From contig CM048848.1 in assembly GCA_026545225.1 (NCBI GenBank), positions 16,233,353 to 16,297,352 of the forward strand: a stretch of 64,000 nt of DNA. Direction: 5' to 3'. The notes under the pieces are model-generated. The model had not been told where the DNA came from. It ran no database searches and was given only the letters and a program-made list of their open reading frames with translations. Of this stretch, positions 12,101 to 22,644 are shown piece after piece (the first letter of the stretch is position 1; each line of letters starts with the position of its first letter). Source of the DNA: Cornus controversa. Lineage: Eukaryota; Streptophyta; Magnoliopsida; Cornales; Cornaceae. The translations under genes and the position numbers were made by a program.

Positions 12101-12636
12101 GCACAACGTATTACCTTGAGCCCGTTGAAAATTGCTCATCCCCCTACACTAACACTTTCAGGGCATGACAAAGAGATGGTTGGTGGTGTGAAATCGTCAG
12201 TTGGACTTAGAGTTAGAAGAAATTCTTATTTTTAATCTTTTATGTTATGCGCGTCCGAGATGTGGACATGATGCGCTTAGACATGTATAAAGGGACTTCC
12301 ATTTTGAGATGTTGTATATGGACATTGTGACTTTAATGTTGCCTTGTAGATTAGAATGTTTATGTATGTTGTAGAAATGCTGGGGGGACACGTGCCCAGA
12401 AGTGTCCATTTTTATTGTTAGATATAAATGTTGGGGGGACACGAGCCCAGAAGTGTCCATTTGAATTGAAAGCAGGTATAACACGCCAGGATTTGATTAT
12501 TTAGAATGGGTCATGCCCAATTTTCGTAAAAATAATAGGAAATTGAGATTGTATGATCAGGTGGAGGTTATAGCGTGAGGGTGATCTCACGGAGTTCACA
12601 CCTCGGTTTCCGGGTCTCGGGAATCGGGGCGTGACA
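8993..12636 (+). repeat. 3' LTR of non-coding element copy 1
   Basis: 3,644 bp, nearly identical to 2172-5801; besides simple-repeat length it differs by an 8-bp 'GGTTGGTG' repetition near 10065 and a handful of single bases. It is followed by the target duplication GGCAG. Confidence 0.9.
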
Positions 12637-12641
12637 GGCAG

Positions 12642-13596
12642 CCATGCAAGCTCGAGAACAATAGTTTGGACAAATGGAATGCATGTTGCAGGATCTCCAA
12701 CAAGCTGTCGCTGAACTTGGGTTTGGTAGCAACCAGGCTCGTGAACTAGTTCGGGTTTGTGTTGACAATGTTCCTCGCGGCCTACCAAACATGGGTTATG
12801 TTCCTGTATATCCGCATAGGCCTCTAGCCTATGAGGATTATTTCGATGATGTAGAGTTTGGATTCAGAGGAGTTACGGTTGATTGACGTGATCGAGGTAG
12901 ACGTTACAGAGTCTGTAGATATCCATACAACCGTGAGTTCCAAAGAAAACTTGATCTACTCACTTTTCGTGAAAGTTTTATTATTGAGGAAGTTGAAGAA
13001 TTTTTTAAGTATTTTGATGTACAACCTTCAAGTTTAAAGGATGTGCTTCAGCTTAGTGGGACCAGACACAAATTAACCGGATGAAGCAAGGAAAACGTGT
13101 GCGATCGTGGTACAATTTGAAAAGGTTGATAAAAGCTAAATTCCTACCCTAGATTATGAGCAGATGATGTACAATTATCAGAATTGCAAGAAAGAAAGTT
13201 GGTTTGTTAATGAGTGCACGAAGGAGTTTGATGGTAATTTTGTTGAAGCAACGAATGATTTTATTGAGATGGATCAGAAGCAAAATTATGTTGTTTCACC
13301 TCTTGTAATTGAAGAGAATGAAATTGCCCATGCTTTTGCGGTAAAAGATGCATCTGAAAGGGATTTCAACAATATAATTTTAGAGACCCACTTTGAAGGT
13401 ATCACTGACGATTTGAGAAATTTAGACACGGGATATTGTGATGGAGAGGATCATGGGCTAGAAGATGGATTCGATAAAATTTCCAAATTAAAAGTCCAAG
13501 ACGACATGAAAGAGTTCGATCCTCAAGTCGGTGACACGGTAGATGGGGATAATACAATTGTTACGAACAGTACCAAGGTTAAGAATTTTATTAACC
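12642..13596 (+). pseudogene. Ty3/gypsy chromovirus gag remnant (fossil)
   Basis: Interior of the old element of 1786-16148. Coding remains include an N-terminal block starting near 12674, a stretch with 'EVEEFFKYFDV' near 12990 and a stretch near 13105-13260 with 'RSWYNLKRLIKAKFLP' and 'YEQMMYNYQNCKK', which follow the order of the Retrotrans_gag domain of plant chromoviruses. The distal part (to about 13596) is open but not recognised. It is broken in several places and no pol domain remains. Confidence 0.65.
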
Positions 13597-13601
13597 CTTA
13601 T

Positions 13602-15853
13602 TGTCACGCCCCAAAATTCCAACACCCGGAAGGACATGGGAAATTGAGGTGATTAAATAAAACCTCAGCACCTTACAACTACAAACAAACTTTGATACTA
13701 AGCTGTCACCCCGACTTCCGACACCGAAACAAATATAGGACATTAGGTGTGAATATGGGATGAAATTACCAGAATACCCCTCTTAAGACCACCCTTATCC
13801 AAACAGAGTCTCAATACCACGGAAGCGACTTTTAAAACACATTTACATCATTAAAGCCAAAATATAACCGAGTTACATACACATCAAAATATAACTTGTC
13901 CAACCATATCCCGATATACACAATTGTCTAACATAGAGAAGACTAATGGGACCACTGCTTAACAATATAAAAGTACCCATGTCTAGAATGCTAATACATC
14001 CGTTCCACGTACAAAATATATAGTTCTTCTCAAAATACTCACACATGGCATATATGTATACCATAAAAACATCCAAAAGCCCAAAAGAAGGCCCGAGGCA
14101 ACATCCTTTCCGTCACTTTTTCCTAAAAAATGTGATACATCTGTAGGGTGAGCAACGACGGCTCAATAGAGGCATCCAAACCCCTTATGCACCGACTCGA
14201 TGCAACCTACATGAAATGCAGTCATAACATTCCTATACACTACATGACATATTTTCAATGCTCATAACATCGACAATATAGTGCACAAATCATGCTCCAA
14301 TATATATATATATATATATCATATCCAACATGCTTAATTTACCACAAGTAAACACAAAGCATTTCACAACTGTACAAGTTAAACAATAACCATGAATATC
14401 ACAATTCATAACAAAGCTTGAAACATAAAGTCAAATAAGCTCAAAATCAATCCATGAGTAGGGAGTATTCGTAGTAACTAGATAAGTACCCTTGGGTTAA
14501 ATATCTATCTTCCTATTTTTACGGGTTGCTAACCCGATGGTCTAGAAGAAACCATTTGGCCAAGGTTGAGGTCTTGCACCCCTGAGCATTAAGCTCATCT
14601 TACTTTATTCCGACCTTTCCCCAAAATCATCAAACAACACATAGCTTCAAATAAGTGCATCATAAGCCACTTAAATCACATTCAATATAAGTACATCATA
14701 AGCTACTCATATTAAAGCATGCATATACAATGCAACAACCTTCCTTTCACAAGAAATCAAACAAATACAAATATGACGATATTGTCCTTTATATGCTTTT
14801 AATCAATACATAACGTGTAACAAGTACACCTGCAATCCCAATAACTCATACATAATTATAAATGGATATCATGCATTTTCAAACTAGCATATAAGACATA
14901 CATGCTCAAAATATAATTCTAATGCAAGAATCACATACTTTTAACATACTTTAATTACCAAGATGAGCCATATACATATACAATGCATATATAATTCAAG
15001 GACTTCATATAGAACATATGAAAACCACTTTTAACACATGCTTATTCCAAAAAAAGAAAGAAAGAAATCAAAACAGAATTCTTTAAGTCTTTTCTAGCAT
15101 GTTAACCCACTAAAATTCACCCGAAACTCTAAGGAATCGATGATAAGAAAGAGAGAACACCCCTACCTCGAATTCAAGCTCAAAAACCAAGAGAGCTCCA
15201 AGCCCTAGAATCTGCCCTAGCCCAAAAATACTTGAAAATTTGTCGAAAAGAATTTTCAATCGGTGTAGAACGTAGGCAATCCCGAGGGGAACAACTATCG
15301 TGTAAATTCCCGAAACCCGAATCACACTTCTAAACCTCCAAAACTAAGATCAACCAAAAAGATGAAAGAGGGGAGAAGGAAGAGCTCTAGAGCTGATCTC
15401 TAGAGAGAGAAATCTGATTTGAGTTACGACAAAGTCAACATTTTGGGATATTTATAGAAAAAGTTTTCTAAAATTGCACATTAGCCTCTCATCTCTTTAG
15501 TTTTGCTCCTCTACCCTTTTCTACTCCCATTTAATCGCAAAATGGCACTCTCTCATTTCAACAAACTTCACTAAAGCCCCTCAAAGTTCATTCATTCCCC
15601 TACATCACTTAAGTGATCCGTAGTTATTTTTTCGAAAAACCCGAACCATAAATAGTAACTTTTCGTAAAAATTCCAAAAAATTATCCTAACCTTGGTTCC
15701 ATCCCACTATTGTCCTAAGGTACTTTAAAACCTTTTTTAGAACTTTTAAAGTAGTCTTGAAACCCACACACATAAGCATGCAATTACTATATAATCATAC
15801 TTAACAATTAATTAACCACATAATTAAATATAAAAAAATTCCGAGGTTTTACA
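13602..15853 (-). mobile_element. Solo LTR, chromovirus family, reverse orientation
   Basis: 2,252 bp bounded on the plus strand by TGTCACGCCCC and CCGAGGTTTTACA, with exact 5-bp target duplications CTTAT at 13597-13601 and 15854-15858. Read on the minus strand the LTR starts TGTAAAACCTCGG and ends GGGGCGTGACA, the same ending as the non-coding family at 2172, so the two are related. No interior or partner LTR is present; loss by LTR-LTR recombination is the usual cause. It is inserted in the old gag remnant. Confidence 0.88.
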
Positions 15854-15897
15854 CTTATGCTATCGGTAGTCTCGTCACAACGGACCCCATCAACACC

Positions 15898-16148
15898 TAA
15901 TTTTCTTTTATTTTAGTTTCCTTTTGGAAATAGATTTTTTTTTAATTGTAAGGATTAGGATTTCTACAAGTTTTCTTTTGTTTTAAGGTTACCTAGTGCT
16001 ATTAGGATTATGATTTCTCTATTATAAATATATGTACTGCCATAGGGCAGAAATCAATTTATCAATTATATACCAATTGTTTTGCAATTTTCTTTAACTT
16101 TGTGGATTCAAAGTTGTTTATCTTGTTCGTGCGTGAACAATTTCATAA
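15898..16148 (+). repeat. LTR block of the old chromovirus (right copy)
   Basis: Direct-repeat partner of 1908-2160, ending 'GTGCGTGAACAATTTCATA'. A related stretch without the ends occurs at about 39806-39900, showing the family is dispersed. Confidence 0.7.
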
Positions 16149-16177
16149 CTTCCGCTCCGTCAAAGCCACACCGGGTA

Positions 16178-16270
16178 TTTTTTTTTCCTAGTTGGTACAC
16201 ACACACCCACCCCCAAAGAATTTTGTTCCCAAGAGGACTTGATCCTTAGACCTAATGCTTGCTAGACATT
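16178..16270 (-). mobile_element. tRNA-type SINE fragment
   Basis: Matches the better preserved SINE at 18127-18262 over the T-run, the 'CCTAGTTGGTACACACAC' segment, the B-box-like GGACTTGATCC (reverse strand) and 'AATGCTTGCTAGACA'. It stops before the A-box region, so the 5' end of the SINE is absent. The preceding CCACACCGGGTA (16166-16177) resembles the target duplication of the other copy. Confidence 0.6.
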
Positions 16271-16336
16271 ATAAAATTTAACCTGTAGTTTAATAGTTGC
16301 AATTTTTTTAAAAATATTGATATTGTATTGAAATAA

Positions 16337-17878
16337 GTTAGGCTTAGAGGGAAATGTTAGAGATATTATATTTTTCTGTAGGGTCAAGGAGTGGGAGGTT
16401 AGGAATGCCTTAAGGAATATGAAATCGAGGAGGGCGTTAGGAACTGATGGCATTCCTATTGAGGTGTGGAAGTGTCTAGGAGAAGTTGGCTTGTCTTGGT
16501 TAACAAAATTGTTTAATAAAATTATAACACTTAAGAAGATGCCAGATGAGTGGCGCCAAAGCTTTCTTGTACCTATATATAAAAATAAAGGGGACGTACA
16601 AAGTTGTAATTATCGTGGTATTAAATTAATTAGTCCCACTATGAAACTTTGGGAGAGAGTGATTGAACAATGCCTAAGACGAGAGACGGAAGTGTCGGAG
16701 AATCAATTTGGATTCCTGCCGAGTAGGTCAACGATGGAGGCTATTCACTTATTGAGGAGACTAATGGAAATATATAGAGAGAAGAAGAGAGATCTCCACA
16801 TTATGTTTATTGATTTGGAGAAAGCCTATGATAGGGTACCTAAAGAACCAATTTGAAGGGTTTTAGAAAAGAAATGAGTCACAAAGGGATACATCGACAC
16901 AATAAAGGACATGTATGATGGGTGCGTAACTATAGTTAGAAAGCCTGTAGGGGAAACAAGTAAATTCTCAATCACTGTAGGCTTACACCAAGGGTCCGCA
17001 TTAAGTCCATACCTTTTTGCTTTATTGATAGATGAGCTGACAAGACACACCCAAGATGATATTCTGTGATGTATGCTGTTTGCCGATGATATTGTTTTAG
17101 TTGATGAGACTAGAGAAGGAGTTAATGCCAAATTGGAGGTTTGGAGAGAAGCTTTAGAACTAAAAGGGTTTAAGATAAGTCAAAATAAAGCTGAATATAT
17201 GGAGTGTAACTTTAGTAGATCTAGAAGGACAAATGAGGATGTAGTGAGGATTGAGAATCAAGAGGTTCAAAAAAAGTAAATATTTTTGCTATTTAGGCTC
17301 AATTATTCAAAATGAGGGTGAAATTGGAGATGACGTTAATCATAGAATCAAGACAGGATGGGTTAAATGGAGGGGCGCATCTAGTATATTGTGTGATAGG
17401 CGTATCTTACAATTGAAAGGGGAGTTTTATCGAACAACTATTAGACCAGCCATACTTTATGGCACCAAATGTTGGGCAGCTAGGCAACAACATTTGCATA
17501 AATTGAGTGTTGTAGAAATGCGAATGTTGAGATGGATGTGCGGGAAGACTTGAAAGGATATAATTAGAAATGAACACATTCGGGAGATGGTTAGAGTAGC
17601 ACCAATTGGAGATAAAATGAGAGAGAATCGGTTAAGATGGTTTGGACATGTGCAAAAAAAACCTTTAACTACGCCGGTCAGGAAAAGTGACATAGTACAA
17701 ATTGAGGGCAATGCTAAGGGAAGAAGAAGACCAAAGCTAACATGGGTAGAGTTAGTAAAGAAAGATATGATAGCATGTGGATTAACTGAGGAGATGACCT
17801 TAAATAAAGCGGAATGGAAACATCGGATTCATGTAGCCGACCCCAAGTAATTGGGAAAAGGCTTGGTGGTTGTTGCTG
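16337..17878 (+). mobile_element. RTE-clade LINE, 5'-truncated, with 16-bp TSD
   Basis: Exact 16-bp direct repeats TATTGTATTGAAATAA at 16321-16336 and 17879-17894 bracket 1,542 bp coding for the reverse-transcriptase half of a plant RTE element. Recognisable in order: '[15 protein letters not shown]' (about 16443), '[17 protein letters not shown]', '[17 protein letters not shown]', the catalytic block '[12 protein letters not shown]' (about 16807), 'GLHQGSALSPYLFALLIDEL', 'FADDIVLVDE' with the Asp pair (about 17083), then the C-terminal 'RWFGHV', 'GRRRPKLTW' and 'HRIHVADPK'. Endonuclease sequence is missing, as expected for 5' truncation. Stops fall after 'VPKEPI', after 'VLEKK', before 'CMLFADD' and after 'MCGKT', and a +1 shift lies near 17270, so it is dead. 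It ends in a TTGTTG-rich tail. Confidence 0.88.
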
Positions 17879-17894
17879 TATTGTATTGAAATAA

Positions 17895-18114
17895 TTTATT
17901 GCATTAAAGGTATATATAATATACTTGTTACACATTATATAAATTTAACCTATAGTGTAGTAGTTGCAAATTTTATAAATACGAATATTATTAAAGAATA
18001 AAAGCTTCTTACATTATCCTTTAAGTATGCATATTATCATATTATATTTTTAAGTGCGCAAGACCAATTAACTTCTCTTCAATTGGAGGGTTCAAGTTAC
18101 TGGTTGGTAGGGAG
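17895..18114. other. Intervening AT-rich DNA with partial repeat
   Basis: Contains a segment (17932-17990, 'AAATTTAACCTATAG...') similar to 16267-16325 on the other side of the LINE. No gene. Confidence 0.5.
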
Positions 18115-18126
18115 CCACACTGGGTA

Positions 18127-18262
18127 ATTTTTTTTTCCTAGTTGGTACACACACCCACCCCCAAAACATTGTTTGCACCCAAGAGGACTTGATCCTTAAA
18201 TTTAATGCTTGCTAGACACTCGGGTCAAGTTCTTTATCCACTTGAGCCAACCCCTTGGGGTT
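18127..18262 (-). mobile_element. tRNA-derived SINE with 12-bp TSD
   Basis: Flanked by the exact repeats CCACACTGGGTA (18115-18126 and 18263-18274). On the minus strand it begins with a GGGGTTGGC start, an A-box-like TGGCTCAAGTGG (complement of 18238-18249) and, 42 bases on, a B-box-like GGATCAAGTCC (complement of 18185-18195). It ends in an A-run (complement of about 18128-18136). This is the anatomy of a tRNA-derived SINE transcribed by RNA polymerase III; the body carries no reading frame. Confidence 0.8.
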
Positions 18263-18274
18263 CCACACTGGGTA

Positions 18275-19439
18275 TTTAAAGTTGCTTTGGCAATGAAAGA
18301 CATGAAAGGAATAATACGGCTCAAGATACCTATGGTTTCTCTAGATTGATGTTACTTGGAATGTAGGGTGAAAAAGGGTGCAGCAATGTGATATTTTACT
18401 TGCATGGTAAGGCCCTTAGAACCACTACCTCAAAGTCGCACCATTTCCTACTTTATGTTAATATAGTTGATATAGGTTATCTAACAATTGCTAATCGTAC
18501 AAGAATTCATTTCACTATACTAACATTGCCCTTGCATATAAAATATTAACCGATGAGAAACTTTTTGTTCCTCCATTCTAAAACAGAAGTATATCACGTT
18601 TGGGACGAGATAACTTGTATCAAATATCACTAGGATGCTGTTGAACAATGGCTTCATTGTTTTAGGATCTTCAGTGTTTTTTGCTCTGTTTTGAAATTAT
18701 GAAACACTTGCAGTCAAACCTATTTTGGGAAAAATTTGAACTTGACAAACCATTACTTGGTAATGCTCAAGATTTATAGTAAACCATGGAGAATATCGTG
18801 ATATATACTCTAGAGTGTAGACTAATCCATGAAATTATGAAAAGAGCTCACTTCAAGTGATCAATTGGAATTGCAATTAACAAGATGAAGTATAATTCAA
18901 AAATCCTATTTTTCTTTGGCATACAAGGTTGCACATCAAAGTGGAAAATCTGTGGTTTTGTTGCCTTACATACTTTATTGATTTCTTGTGGGGTGGTTGG
19001 AGACTGGTTACAATTGGACCTATGTTGAGCCCACCCATGAAACTTCCAAGTTCCTTTCCTGGAGAGTGAACAATCCCAATTCAGTTGATAATTTTCCAAC
19101 TGCAATGAAAGCAGTTTAGCCAACTTAAAAAACTCAATTGAATCTTAAGGCTTCTGTTAGATGCGGCCTTGTTCACACCCCATCCCAATTTCCAGTATCA
19201 AATCCGTAATTTCTAAATGTATTTCCCGATTTTCTGAATGTGCCTTACATTAGTATTGCAAAGAGATCTGCTAAAGAAATTATAAGCTTCAACTCGTCTA
19301 ATCTAGTGATGCCTCAGCAGCATGGATTCCAATCAAACCACTTGCATATTTGTAGGCTCAAATTGAATAGGCTATTAAATTTTCCCTCTCCGCTACATTG
19401 ATTTATTTCGTCTACTATTTACTTTGATTTGTGCTTTAG
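18275..19439 (+). other. Probable intron upstream of BDP1 exons
   Basis: No recognised coding sequence. It ends in a plausible acceptor, 'TTTGTGCTTTAG', at 19439. A 91-codon open frame on the minus strand (18848-19123) matches nothing I recognise. Confidence 0.55.
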
Positions 19440-22400
19440 GCGGTGCGGCAGTTTGGTACAGATTTATCAATGATACAGCAACTTTTCCCTGATTGGACAC
19501 GTAGGCAAGTTAAGTTGAAATACAAGAAAGAAGAGCGTCAACAGCCCTTGAGGCTTCGCGAAGCTCTAACTAATCGCGCCAAAGGTAAAGTTTGATCTTG
19601 GATTCTCTATCTCTCTACTTTATCAAAGCACAAGTGTTTATATAATTTCTAAAGGTGTGAAGTCCAACATTTGATAAACAATTGAACCCAATATTTTTAA
19701 AGGTATAGTTCTGCAGGCACTAAACCAGAGATTTTGTTGTTTATATAAAATTTTAGATGTTGAAGTTCAGTTCTTTTTGTTTCAAAGGGCGTCACACCCA
19801 CATCTCAAGAAAAAAGTTGATTTTATTTTTCTTTTTTTAGGGGGCAGAGGTTAATGGTAGTACCTAGGAAGCATGGACACGCCTGAAAGGTCAAAGAATA
19901 CGTGTTGGACATTGACACACATTGGACACGGCCAAGCACATCTTCTGGCGTGTCCAGAATTGTTTTAATTTTCAGACATGACATAGACACGCCATGGACA
20001 CATGTCCGACACGCGTCTCTCTTTGTTAGGGAGTTTTAAGAAAGTTTTAAAAAGAAGTGGGGGATTGAAGTTTAAATATGTTTTTGAACCTTTTTAATAA
20101 TATGGTGGTCATGAAATAAAATATTTAAAATTTTTGGTTTAAAAAATAATTATTATTGTTGTTGTGGAGTAGATTCAATTGTTTAGGCCTTTAAATGATT
20201 AACTAATTATCTTTATAGCTCATTAATTATTGTAATTTGTGAATTTTTCATTGTTAGGTTGACGAAAAGTAATATTACTCATAAAATACAAGATCATATA
20301 TATAAAAAGATATATTTATTAGTTAACGTCTCCCCGTCATTTCCATATCTTAAGTTTTTACGATTTGTCGTGTCGCCATTTCCGTATCGTGTTGTATCCT
20401 TGCCCCATATCTGTATATGTGCTTCTTAGGGTAGTCTATTGTAGTTAGATGGCTGAAAATTATAAGATGAAGCTATTGCCATGCTGTTGATATATTCTGT
20501 AGGCACTGTAAATTTTTAGAACAAGCTCCAATTTGTTTAATGGTGACATGCATGTTGAGTGCTATAGAAATTTAGTAGGGGCTGTACACTAGTATTTAAC
20601 CAAATCCTAGGACTGTTCACGGTGTTATGCCAATCGATTGACCAAAAATGATGGACTCTCTATAGCTGATCAAATCTTTCTGGGAAAAGGGGTTGTAGTA
20701 ATGACAGGCCAACTTCTCTTTTTGGTAACATGCTGTACGTGTCCCGTGCTTATTGGCAGTGAAGGAACCAGAAACTTATGTGAGAGAGGGGGGGTGGGGA
20801 ATTGTTTGTTGAAGTCATGCACACTGAATTTGCTAGTGTTGGACTAGATGATCCTGTATTAAATTTTTTTGGTGGGGGGGGGGGGGGTGGAATTGTTTGT
20901 TGAAGTCATGCATACTGAATTTGCAAGTGTTGGACTAGATGATCCTGTATTAAATTTTTTTGGTGTGACACCATTGCTAGATGCATTGGTGAAGCTTAGG
21001 TTGCAAATTTTGAGAAGGTATATGTCTCAGATCAGTCACCACATTTTAGAGTATATAGAGTATTATATTCCCGCTTTCTTTCAGATTATAGAAATGATCA
21101 GCATACCAGGTGACATAGGGTCCTCAAAAAAAAACTAGAACTGGAAGGGAGACTAAATTTTCCTATAAAAGGGTAATACTCACCTTGGAATCAAGTGTTG
21201 AAAAACTATTTTGCACCCAGGAAAAAGTAATGATGCACTCTGATAGATTAAACTAGGCTTGTTTAACCAAACATCCGTCTAACTCAGGAGAGGTCTGGTC
21301 ACTGGTGGGTTCACCATAGATGGTAAAATATGCTGAGACAAGTAGAATGCATGTGTGTAGTTTCTACTTTCTAGAGTCCCACCAAAATTTAGTCTTAGAA
21401 AATATCTGTGTTTTTTTTACAGTTGGAAGCTTTATTAAATGTTATATATGGTAAGTCGGAATTTGCTTAAATTGTAATTATAATTTGACTTTTCTTTCAG
21501 ATCATTCTCATTTTCAACTAGTAATTGAGCGCCTACAGCAAGTTGCAGCTGAGGGAAAACAGAACAATGGTGATGACTCATATGGCTTGACAGGAGAGCA
21601 GGAGGTGGAGTTGACTCCTGAAACTAATGTATGGCTCTTTAGTTATTTCTTATTGTTGTATCTGGGTAAATAGATGGTGTGTGGTTTAAGATTGTCATGG
21701 AAAATTACATATATGCATGTGCAGTGCGCAGACTATATATGTAGAGTACAAGCTCTTAGTTTCCTCCTGTCACTATTATTGGATCTCACCTAAGTAATAT
21801 TTTGAAGAATTTTTTGACTTTTTTGGAGAAGTCTGACAAATAAGTTCATTCAGTAAAGTCCATGTAAGTTTTTAGTGACCATGCTTTGGTACATTATCCG
21901 ATAGCCTCTCAATCTTCCTCATTTGCATTATTCTCAATCCAGGCCACAATGCATACTGGTAGGTTTATTTCTAAAATAATTATTCTGTTATTATTGAAAA
22001 TATCATTATATTTCATCTTTTTGGCTGAAATGACATCATATATGGGAGCAAGAGGTTACAATAGTTGCATTCGCAGGAAGGTCAGAAATTGGGTTATACA
22101 GAACTTTTGGCTCTAGACTGTAACACAACTCTTACTAAATAATTAGGTAAAGGAACTGTTTTTTTAGAAAAGTTTAGGTAACCCAACCTGGAATTCATTT
22201 AAATTTAAAATGTTGGCTTGGACTAAAAAAGTGTAGAGGCAGGGATGTGATATTTTTCTTCTCAATTCATGTATGGCTGGTAACATCATTCTTTACTTGA
22301 AGCCTCGTAGTTAAAATAATTTGGTCTTATTCTCACTTTTTAATGATTTTTGCGTGTGCAGGAGGTGGTTTCAAAATCTGAGGAAAAAGTTGAGGATATG

Positions 22401-22487
22401 GAACCCGATTTAACGGAAGTCCAGAGTCCTGTGAAGTCTTATGACAGTGAAGCTAACTTTTTCTGTGAATATAAAAGTGGATTCTAA
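19440..22487 (+). CDS. BDP1: BDP1-like TFIIIB subunit (B''), last three coding exons
   Basis: Exons 19440-19584, 21501-21628 and 22362-22487, each with AG acceptor and, for the first two, GT donor; phases fit (0, 1, 0) and give 133 codons before a TAA. Exon 1 encodes the SANT/Myb-like domain core with 'FGTDLSMIQQLFPDWTRRQ' and 'KYKKEERQQPLRL', the signature of BDP1. Exon 2 continues 'DHSHFQLVIERLQQ'. Exon 3 is acidic, contains 'EVQSPVKSYDSE' and ends 'FFCEYKSGF', as in plant homologues. Known role of the family: BDP1 joins TBP and BRF to recruit RNA polymerase III to tRNA and 5S genes in the nucleus. The exons supplying the start of the SANT domain and the long N-terminus were not found upstream in the window, so the gene either continues beyond the left edge across a TE-filled intron or is a 5'-truncated copy. 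No stop or frameshift is seen in the three exons. Confidence 0.85.
19862..20432. mobile_element. Possible MITE in BDP1 intron
   Basis: About 570 bp with near-inverted termini ACCTAGGAAGCA (19862) and TGCTTCTTAGGGT (20420-20432), rich in GACACG/CGTGTC words near both ends. A three-base AGT may be the target duplication. No transposase. The boundaries are tentative. Confidence 0.45.
20794..20965 (+). repeat. Tandem duplication with G-run in BDP1 intron
   Basis: An approximately 80-bp segment ('GGAATTGTTTGTTGAAGTC' to 'TAAATTTTTTTGGTG') is present twice, at about 20794-20873 and 20888-20965, separated by a run of G. The copies differ at only two or three positions, so the duplication is recent. 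Confidence 0.8.
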
Positions 22488-22644
22488 TGATAGATACTGA
22501 CTTCTGTTACTATAACATAGTTGGTTAGTCATATTTATTTGTGCTTCAGCAATTAATTTAGAATGTAATCTTTTGCTTTCAGTTGATCTCTTCCATATAT
22601 GTTTAGAATTCCAGAGCTTTTGTTTCCAACAAATCCGATGTAAT
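22488..22644 (+). other. BDP1 3' UTR up to the hAT insertion
   Basis: Follows the TAA at 22485-22487. It ends in GATGTAAT (22637-22644), the target site duplicated by the hAT element; the same sequence resumes at 28380, so the original 3' flank is continuous across the insertion. Confidence 0.6.

Larger units (their letters stand above)
2172..12636 (+). mobile_element. Young non-coding LTR retrotransposon (LARD-type), copy 1
   Basis: A complete structure of 10,465 bp: 5' LTR 2172-5801, interior 5802-8992, 3' LTR 8993-12636. LTRs begin TGTAAGGACC and end GGGGCGTGACA; the 5-bp target duplication GGCAG flanks it exactly (2167-2171 and 12637-12641). A primer-binding site for initiator-Met tRNA follows the 5' LTR. 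A 'TTTCGAGGACGAAATT' box and purine tract precede the 3' LTR, as in Ty3 chromoviruses of the Tekay/Del type. The interior has no gag or pol reading frame in any phase, so this is a non-autonomous element resembling the LARD class known from cereals. By eye the LTRs differ by roughly nine substitutions besides simple-repeat length, about 0.25 per cent, which implies insertion within the last few hundred thousand years. It looks structurally whole. Confidence 0.9.
1786..16148 (+). mobile_element. Old Ty3/gypsy chromovirus fossil, split by later insertions
   Basis: A block of about 250 bp beginning TAATTTTCTTTTATTTTAG occurs in direct orientation at 1908-2160 and 15898-16148. Both copies carry the same ending, 'TTGTTTATCTTGTT..TGCGTGAACAATTTCATA', which is typical of LTR 3' ends in plant chromoviruses; an extra copy of this ending lies at 1786-1833. 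Between them, once the young LTR element (2172-12636) and the solo LTR (13602-15853) are set aside, lies only about 1 kb with gag-like coding remains. The element is much shortened and clearly broken, with many changes. Its age is older than both insertions it hosts; LTR divergence looks like several per cent. Confidence 0.65.

Noticed and set aside
18848-19123. 91-codon minus-strand frame as a host gene
   Set aside because: No recognisable homology or splice context; lies in the probable BDP1 intron.
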